Source of the DNA: Bacteroidetes bacterium UBA4408
GTDB lineage: Bacteria > Bacteroidota > Bacteroidia > UBA4408
Assembly: GCA_002389785.1 (NCBI GenBank)
Contig: DGQS01000134.1
Span: 1-9,740 of the forward strand
DNA: 9,740 nt
Direction: 5' to 3'
Shown here: in pieces, positions 6,791-9,740 of the stretch
How positions within the stretch are numbered: the first letter of the stretch is position 1
How the letters are laid out: each line of letters opens with the position of its first letter
Program-made: the position numbers and the translations under genes
Notes under the pieces: model-generated
Told to the model about the DNA's origin: nothing
Databases searched by the model: none
Seen by the model: only the letters and a program-made list of their open reading frames with translations

Positions 6791-8821
6791 TTACTCGCCG
6801 TCTTTTTCTTCCTCTTCACCACTGGCATCCATCACTTTTGGAGCTACTTTCGGTGCATTCGGATCTACTTTAGGAACGTAATCGTTACGCAAAACTTTAA
6901 ATTCGGAACGACGGTTCTTTTGATGTGCAGCTTCTTTTTCTTCGGTTGACTTTAACTTTGCAATCTCAGCATCTTTAATTAAAGGACGCTCTTCGCCATA
7001 ACCTTTAGCTGTTAAACGATCAGCCGCAATGCCTTTAGAAACAAGGTAATCAACAACAGATTGTGCACGTTTTTGAGAAAGTACGGCGTTGTTCTTATTG
7101 TTATCACGGGTATCGGTATGTGAACCTAATTCAATCGTAATGTTTGGATTATCCTCTAACGTTTTTATCAAACCATTTAATGAATCCTGGTACTGAGGTT
7201 TCAAATCCCACTTTGATAAATCGTACAAAATGTCCGGCAAACGAATTGGACCCTTTTTGATGGATTTTAATAATAAGTCTTTTGTAAATGCAGTAGCTAC
7301 TTCTGATCCAACTGTGGTAAATGTTCCTTTATCACCTAAATATTGATCCATTACAGAACTTAAGGTATACGATACATTTTGAGTTACATAACGCTTTCCA
7401 TCCGGTGTTGCATCAAAATTATAAGCACCTTTTGCATCGGTTGTTTGCTCAACACTTGATCCATCACTACCAATTAATTTAACCACAGCGCCAACAATTG
7501 GCTCTTTTGTATCCACATCCAGTACCTTACCCATTACACTGTAAACCAATGGAGGCATAGTAAATGACCAAATATCGTCGGCTCCTTTACCACCTTCACG
7601 TGCTGAAGAAAGATAACCTCTGTTTGATTTAGCTTCGTAAATTAACCCAAAATCATCTGCAGGCGAATTAATTGGATACTTCATATTTTCTGGTGCTGCG
7701 AAGTTTTCACCGTTCTTAGCACACATAAAAATATCCAACCCTCCCATTCCGGCTAAACCGTTGGAAGCATAATATAAATCACCGTTATCGCGAATAAATG
7801 GATACATTTCATCTCCTTCGGTGTTAATTTTTCCACCCATGTTAACCGGTTCTCCCCATTTACGAGCTCCTTTATCGTAAGTACTTACCCAAAGGTCTTT
7901 ACCACCCATACCGCCCGGCATGTCTGATGAAAAATACAATTTTGTTTCGTCTACATTAATTGCCGGGTGACCAACAGTAAATGTATCAGTAGTTAACACA
8001 ATATCTTGTGGAGTTCCCCAAGCAGTTCCCATTTTATCGGCCATCATAATTTTACAGCCCATAAATTTCTTTTTTACAACATCGCAGCGGGTGAAGTAAA
8101 TTTTGGTTCCCTTCTTATTTACAATGGATGCACCTTCGTTGTACTGAGAATTGATAGTTTTATCAATTGGTGTAGGAGTACTCCACTTCCCTTTCTTGTC
8201 TACTTTTACTTCATACACATCGCTAAAGCTTTGACCAATTGTATTGTCGGTTGCATTACCGGTTGAACCCTCACGCATGGAAGTAAAATAAATGGTGCTG
8301 TATTTACGATCGATATAGGTTGGAGCAAAATCACTTGATCCTGAATTAATTTGAGCCAAGTTATTTACTTGAAAACGTGTTGGAGTATCTTTCCATTTTT
8401 GAGCTTCGGCACTTGATTTTGAGCCCATATCTCCTCTTGGATCACTGGGTGCCAATGCTTTGTATTTATCGTATTCGATGATTGCGTCGTTATAACGGCC
8501 GTTGGCTTTAATCGCATCAGCCAATCGCAACTGTGCCAATGGGTCTGCATACTTTGCCTTAATGGCTTTTGCATAAAATACTTCTGCTTGTTTATTGTCA
8601 CCCGTCAATCGATAACATTCAGCAGTTTTATATAAAATCTCAGCTCTGTTTGCCTTGCTTTTCTCTTTTGTAGAGGCTTTTTTGTATAGGTCAATCGCTT
8701 TGTAATACTCAAAACTGTTAAAGGCTTTGTCGGCTTCTTTTGATGCACCTTTTTGAGCATTCGCAGTGAATGATAATGCGACAACCAAAGAAATACTTGT
8801 AAAGATTTTAAAAACTTTCAT
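6791..8821 (-). CDS. porE: PorE-like multidomain OmpA-family protein (TPR, PD40 propeller, CRD, OmpA_C)
   Basis: A 676-residue exported protein. Residues 1-22 are a signal peptide with a likely cleavage site ANA|QKG. It has no lipobox cysteine, so it should be a soluble periplasmic protein. TPR-like helices follow (about 29-125), then PD40 beta-propeller repeats (about 165-420) marked by IYFTSMREG, IYFTRCDV, LYFSSDMPGGMGGKDLW, LYYASNGLAGMGGLDIF and GYLSSAREGGKGADDIW, about five blades. A carboxypeptidase-regulatory-like domain (about 425-480) and an OmpA_C peptidoglycan-binding domain (about 527-645) complete it. The latter has GSHTDTRDNN and LSQKRAQ, with D570 and R585 in the positions that hold diaminopimelate in this family. 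This domain order matches PorE of the type IX secretion system, proposed to tether the machinery to the cell wall. Other proteins share parts of the order, so the function is probable, not proven. The C-terminus is an acidic tail. A terminator follows. Confidence 0.85.
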   Translation of the reverse strand: MKVFKIFTSISLVVALSFTANAQKGASKEADKAFNSFEYYKAIDLYKKASTKEKSKANRAEILYKTAECYRLTGDNKQAEVFYAKAIKAKYADPLAQLRLADAIKANGRYNDAIIEYDKYKALAPSDPRGDMGSKSSAEAQKWKDTPTRFQVNNLAQINSGSSDFAPTYIDRKYSTIYFTSMREGSTGNATDNTIGQSFSDVYEVKVDKKGKWSTPTPIDKTINSQYNEGASIVNKKGTKIYFTRCDVVKKKFMGCKIMMADKMGTAWGTPQDIVLTTDTFTVGHPAINVDETKLYFSSDMPGGMGGKDLWVSTYDKGARKWGEPVNMGGKINTEGDEMYPFIRDNGDLYYASNGLAGMGGLDIFMCAKNGENFAAPENMKYPINSPADDFGLIYEAKSNRGYLSSAREGGKGADDIWSFTMPPLVYSVMGKVLDVDTKEPIVGAVVKLIGSDGSSVEQTTDAKGAYNFDATPDGKRYVTQNVSYTLSSVMDQYLGDKGTFTTVGSEVATAFTKDLLLKSIKKGPIRLPDILYDLSKWDLKPQYQDSLNGLIKTLEDNPNITIELGSHTDTRDNNKNNAVLSQKRAQSVVDYLVSKGIAADRLTAKGYGEERPLIKDAEIAKLKSTEEKEAAHQKNRRSEFKVLRNDYVPKVDPNAPKVAPKVMDASGEEEEKDGE

Positions 8822-8847
8822 AAGGGTTTATTTGTTTTATTGGGTGG

Positions 8848-8877
8848 CTAAATTAAATAAAATTCAATAAGCTCCAA
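8848..8877 (-). promoter_or_regulatory. Probable promoter of the porE-like gene
   Basis: On the minus strand, TTG (8877-8875) is followed after 19 bp by TAATTTAG (8855-8848), one base off TAnnTTTG. The spacing is the Bacteroidota standard. The predicted start of transcription is about 20 nt before the ATG at 8821. It would let porE be expressed apart from tatA upstream. Confidence 0.55.
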
Positions 8878-9021
8878 TAATTTTTTTTAATTCCTTATTC
8901 AATTAGGGATTTTTTGAAGCTACTACGTTGCCAAACTTTCACTCCATTCAAAAATACAATTGTTTACCAGAATACAGATAGAACCTACCAAGCAGCTACT
9001 TTACAATTCTTTCAAAAACAG

Positions 9022-9312
9022 TTAGCTTTTAATTTCCTTATCAGTTGGTTCAGCTGCTTTTTCAACCTCCTTTTTCACCGAATCCACAGTACTGTTCCAC
9101 TCATCGTGCAATTGATCGAGATTTGCCTTTACCGGTTTTGCTGTTTGCTCAATTTCGCGTTTAATTCCATCGGATGCTTCCTGAAATTCACGCATGGCTC
9201 TGCCTAATCCGCGAGCTAGACTTGGGATATTTTTTGATCCAAAAAAAAGCAATACTACCAACATAATTAGTACTACTTCTCCTCCACCCATGTTTAAAAA
9301 CAACAATGTCAT
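9022..9312 (-). CDS. tatA: Sec-independent (twin-arginine) translocase subunit TatA
   Basis: A 96-residue protein that builds the pore-forming assembly of the Tat system, which moves folded proteins across the inner membrane. A short N-terminal stretch precedes one membrane helix (about residues 12-25, EVVLIMLVVLLFFG). The hinge FFGSKNIPSLARGLGRAM (23-40) and amphipathic helix that follow are characteristic. The remainder is charged and probably coiled (REFQEASDGIKREIEQ, then a lysine- and glutamate-rich tail). It could be called TatB on length, but the sequence at the hinge fits TatA, and Bacteroidota often have a single TatA/B-like protein. I use the first ATG, because the leading LLFLN text is typical there. 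A second ATG seven codons in is possible. The partner tatC is not in the window. About 200 bp separate it from the porE-like gene, and no terminator was recognised there. Confidence 0.9.
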   Translation of the reverse strand: MTLLFLNMGGGEVVLIMLVVLLFFGSKNIPSLARGLGRAMREFQEASDGIKREIEQTAKPVKANLDQLHDEWNSTVDSVKKEVEKAAEPTDKEIKS

Positions 9313-9332
9313 GTGACGAAATATTTTCGCTG

Positions 9333-9361
9333 CAAAGCTAATTGAAATTACAGCAAATTTA
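9333..9361 (-). promoter_or_regulatory. Tandem -7 elements upstream of tatA
   Basis: On the minus strand, TAAATTTG (9361-9354) and TAGCTTTG (9340-9333) both match TAnnTTTG exactly. The second is 20 nt from the tatA ATG and is the better placed. No TTG lies 17-23 nt upstream of either, so the -33 element is missing or degenerate. Confidence 0.5.
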
Positions 9362-9481
9362 TAGTTCTCTGCAATTTTCTTAAATTTTCATCGCCTCGCT
9401 TACATTCTAAAATAAAAACAAGATCGACAGCTAATGCTTTTAAAATCTTTGTTCTAAAGCTTTTAAATTGGCTAAAAAAAC

Positions 9482-9489
9482 TAATTTTG
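9482..9489 (+). promoter_or_regulatory. -7 element for the rightward exported-protein gene
   Basis: TAATTTTG matches TAnnTTTG exactly and ends 18 nt before the ATG at 9508, so the leader would be very short. The nearest TTG (9468-9470) is only 11 nt upstream, too close for the standard spacing, so a -33 element is not clear. It faces away from the tatA promoter. Confidence 0.45.
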
Positions 9490-9507
9490 TAAAAAACCTT
9501 AACCCTC

Positions 9508-9740
9508 ATGTTTTTAAAAAATACCTTATTTTCAATCTGTTGCATTTTATCACTTTCAGTAAATGCACAAATAGCTTTCGATCGCTACGATTCAGTGGAA
9601 GTTAAAATTAATGGAAGTACCCTACAAAATCCTTGGGCCGGTGGAATTAATTACGGACAATTTTCAGAGCTCGATTTAAATCTCGATGGCACAAAAGATA
9701 TGGTAATTTTTGATAGAACCGGTAATAAAATTATTCCTTT
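9508..9740 (+). CDS. Exported FG-GAP/VCBS-like repeat protein, N-terminal part (3' end outside window)
   Basis: The frame opens with ATG at 9508 and runs open to the window edge (77 full codons). Residues 1-21 form a signal peptide: one lysine (MFLKN), a hydrophobic core including ICCILSLSV, and a probable cut after NA|Q. Two adjacent cysteines (11-12) are in the core. They sit too early and in the wrong context for a clear lipobox, so a secreted or periplasmic protein is likelier than a lipoprotein. After that, NPWAGGINYGQFSELDLN and LDGTKDMVIFDRTGN read like the repeat unit of FG-GAP/VCBS beta-propellers, with an aspartate-rich calcium-type loop (DLNLDGTKD). Proteins of this style in Bacteroidota are often type IX secretion cargo with a C-terminal sorting domain, which would be downstream of the window. 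The protein's role is not known. Confidence 0.8.
   Translation, partial: MFLKNTLFSICCILSLSVNAQIAFDRYDSVEVKINGSTLQNPWAGGINYGQFSELDLNLDGTKDMVIFDRTGNKIIP

Noticed and set aside
8892..8915. Plus-strand hairpin TCCTTA/TAGGGA followed by six T residues
   Set aside because: It looks like a weak terminator, but no plus-strand gene lies upstream for it to end, and in the minus direction, where tatA would need it, there is no T-run.
8822..9021. Possible small RNA or tRNA in the 200-bp gap between tatA and the porE-like gene
   Set aside because: No cloverleaf, no stable hairpin with a T-run on the minus strand and no open frame of note. Only the probable porE promoter is supported.
8914..9207. Plus-strand frame of 97 codons opposite tatA
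   Set aside because: It is mostly antisense to tatA. Its text is rich in F, L and C with no family match, and the tatA frame is clearly the real one.
9348..9545. Minus-strand frame of 65 codons across the divergent promoter region
   Set aside because: It overlaps the signal-peptide end of the exported-protein gene and the tatA promoter motifs, has no recognisable domain and a lysine/phenylalanine-rich text typical of AT-rich noise.
1..9740. CRISPR array, transposase, integrase or phage genes
   Set aside because: No regularly spaced direct repeats, no transposase or integrase text in any frame and no terminal inverted repeats with target duplication were seen.

Overview
The window is about 9.7 kb of AT-rich DNA from a member of the Bacteroidota. 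Four lines of evidence support this: promoter motifs of the Bacteroidota type (TTG, about 19 nt, TAnnTTTG), no clear Shine-Dalgarno sequences ahead of the starts, a multidomain OmpA-family protein with the domain order of the type IX secretion component PorE, and a PurM and a mitochondrial-type aconitase that read like Bacteroidota versions. The genus cannot be fixed from the sequence.

Layout, left to right. (1) Positions 1-587, plus strand: the 3' part of an aconitase gene, closed by a strong intrinsic terminator. (2) 588-910: an intergenic region with the terminator, two inverted repeats and a well-formed promoter. (3) 911-5385, plus strand: a four-gene cluster for a cell-surface polysaccharide. 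It encodes an ABC-2 permease (Wzm type), its ATPase with a C-terminal glycan-recognition domain (Wzt type), an NAD-dependent sugar-nucleotide epimerase/dehydratase and a DegT-family PLP sugar aminotransferase. The last two would make or modify a (probably amino) sugar nucleotide, and the first two would export the finished glycan on its lipid carrier. No glycosyltransferase lies in the window. (4) 5386-5545: a short convergent junction with a palindromic hairpin. (5) 5546-9312, minus strand, transcribed in the order tatA, porE-like, purM: a twin-arginine translocase subunit, a PorE-like protein and the purine enzyme PurM. A textbook terminator sits between the porE-like gene and purM, so close to purM that it decides the purM start (6721, not 6754). 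(6) 9313-9507: a divergent promoter region. (7) 9508 to the end, plus strand: the start of an exported protein with an FG-GAP/VCBS-like repeat, a typical type IX secretion cargo style.

Most of the window is ordinary housekeeping and envelope biology. I found no strong evidence for an undescribed system. The points most worth a second look are the PorE-like protein without a lipobox and with an acidic tail, the purM leader that is almost entirely terminator, the inverted repeats ahead of the polysaccharide operon, and a short intergenic sequence that resembles a dispersed repeat.
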